From: Methylophaga sp.
GTDB lineage: Bacteria; Pseudomonadota; Gammaproteobacteria; Nitrosococcales; Methylophagaceae
Reading direction: 5' to 3'
Length of the DNA stretch: 64,000 nucleotides
Assembly (NCBI RefSeq): GCF_030651745.1
Contig: NZ_JAUSCC010000115.1
Span: 1 to 64,000, forward strand
Within the stretch, counting starts at the first letter, position 1, and every line of letters starts with the position of its first letter. A program made the position numbers and the translations under genes. The notes under the pieces were generated by a model. It worked only from the letters and a program-made list of their open reading frames with translations, was not told where the DNA came from and searched no databases. Of this stretch, positions 63,116 to 64,000 are shown one piece after another.

Positions 63116-63144
63116 GCCGCAACAGCAAAATAAGGAACCAGATA

Positions 63145-64000
63145 ATGAAAAGGTCGCACCAGGCGGTGTTTCTTATTACTGTGGTAATGATAGCGATCAC
63201 TGCAATCATATCCGCCGCTAATACCGCTAGCACACCATCAGAAAACATGGCTGTGACAGTCGCCACACCTTCGCTGTCAGTTAACGTAATTTCACCTCAA
63301 CCGGCTCTGCTTTCATTGTCCATAACGGCCAATGGCAATATTGCTGCCTGGCAAGAAGCCAGTCTTGGCAATGAAACCAATGGTTTAAAGCTGGTGGACG
63401 TTAAGGTGAATGTCGGGGATATAGTTCAGCGTGGTCAACTGCTGGCGACTTTTGACGCCAGCACAGCAAAGGTTGAACTGGCACAAAGTCAGGCTACAGT
63501 CGCGGAAGCAGAAGCGGTTCTGACTGAAACCATAGACAACGTAAAGCGTGCTATTGAATTACAAACCACCGGAGCGCTGTCAGCACAACAAATTCAACAA
63601 TACCGTACAGCTGAAAAAACAGCACAAGCCAGACTTCAATCTGCACAAGCCAATTTGGATAGCCAGCAATTACGGCTTGAGAAAACTCAGGTTATGGCAC
63701 CGGACGATGGCATTATCTCGGCCAGAAATGCCACCGTCGGCGCTGTCCCACCGGTAGGCGAAGAACTGTTTCGTCTGATCAGAGGCAGTCGGCTTGAATG
63801 GCGGGCAGAGATATCCGCTGAAGACCTGCCAAAACTTCAATCGGGTCAGCGGGTATACGTCACGCCAGTAGGTGGTGAAACCATCAGTGGGACTCTGCGA
63901 ATAGTGTCGCCTGTCGTGGATACACAAACCCGCAATGGGTTGGCCTATATCGATCTCCCAACTGATAACACTATCCGCGCCGGCACCTTTGCCCGCGGCC
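63145..64000 (+). CDS. RND efflux periplasmic adaptor, 3' end outside the window
   Basis: Open from ATG 63145 (AGGA 8 bases ahead) to the window edge, at least 285 codons with no stop. An N-terminal signal-anchor (AVFLITVVMIAITAIISAAN) leads to a lipoyl half with LKLVDVKVNVGDIVQRGQLLATFD, a short coiled coil with AQSQATVAEAEAVL, then LEKTQVMAPDDGIISARN and the beta-barrel. A HlyD/MexA-type adaptor, placed after the TolC-like channel, so a channel-adaptor-pump operon is expected. Because no stop is seen, its C-terminus is unknown. Confidence 0.9.
   Translation, partial: MKRSHQAVFLITVVMIAITAIISAANTASTPSENMAVTVATPSLSVNVISPQPALLSLSITANGNIAAWQEASLGNETNGLKLVDVKVNVGDIVQRGQLLATFDASTAKVELAQSQATVAEAEAVLTETIDNVKRAIELQTTGALSAQQIQQYRTAEKTAQARLQSAQANLDSQQLRLEKTQVMAPDDGIISARNATVGAVPPVGEELFRLIRGSRLEWRAEISAEDLPKLQSGQRVYVTPVGGETISGTLRIVSPVVDTQTRNGLAYIDLPTDNTIRAGTFARG

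Overview
The window looks like chromosome of an aerobic gammaproteobacterium of moderate GC. Supporting this are RlmJ, a TrhP-type U32 protein, AcrR/TetR-controlled RND efflux, a TonB receptor, a DsbG system, and dense c-di-GMP and HDOD signalling genes. No rRNA, tRNA, CRISPR array, integrase or intact insertion sequence is visible, and the genus cannot be named from the sequence alone.

Layout. 0-7 kb: an HDOD regulator, then minus-strand housekeeping and redox genes (VOC, DoxX, RlmJ, GFA, old yellow enzyme, SDR, and a DsbG plus Lgt-like/TlpA pair). 7-12.4 kb: an MFS exporter and a TonB receptor/PepSY membrane protein pair. 12.4-21.5 kb: mostly small envelope and repair genes, with an ArsR/SRPBCC pair preceded by an ideal CRP-like site and twin operators. 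21.5-28.6 kb: an orphan phage-spike-like protein, gamma carbonic anhydrase, HDOD, HD-GYP, a YadGH-like ABC exporter and three lipoproteins of unknown function. 28.9-33 kb: a DeoR regulator, a 772-residue kinase/PLP phospho-lyase fusion and an SDR, read as an amino-alcohol degradation locus. 33-43 kb: mixed metabolic and regulatory genes (LysR, a CDF-like transporter, GFA, VOC, TrhP, CHAD, a diguanylate cyclase). 43-48 kb: a TetR-controlled RND pump. 48-51 kb: an EamA transporter, an atypical LuxR response regulator and a diguanylate cyclase with an ethylene-receptor-like membrane domain. 51-53.2 kb: three small minus-strand genes separated by integron attC-like half sites, probably old gene cassettes. 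53-56 kb: AraC/SDR and a DUF899 protein. 56-61.5 kb: a very large PAS/GAF/degenerate-GGDEF/EAL protein, a truncated OmpR-type regulator and MipA/OmpV. 61.6-64 kb: an outer-membrane efflux lipoprotein and an RND adaptor that runs off the window.

How the parts fit. There are at least four c-di-GMP enzymes (HD-GYP, two GGDEF, one EAL) and two HDOD proteins. There are two tripartite efflux loci: one is repressor-plus-pump without an outer-membrane channel, the other begins with the channel.

The most interesting items are the ETR1-like diguanylate cyclase, the fused kinase/phospho-lyase locus, the cassette-like island with its short ORFs, and the twin-operator ArsR promoter that may give a leaderless mRNA. 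All assignments come from reading motifs by eye. No database search was possible.
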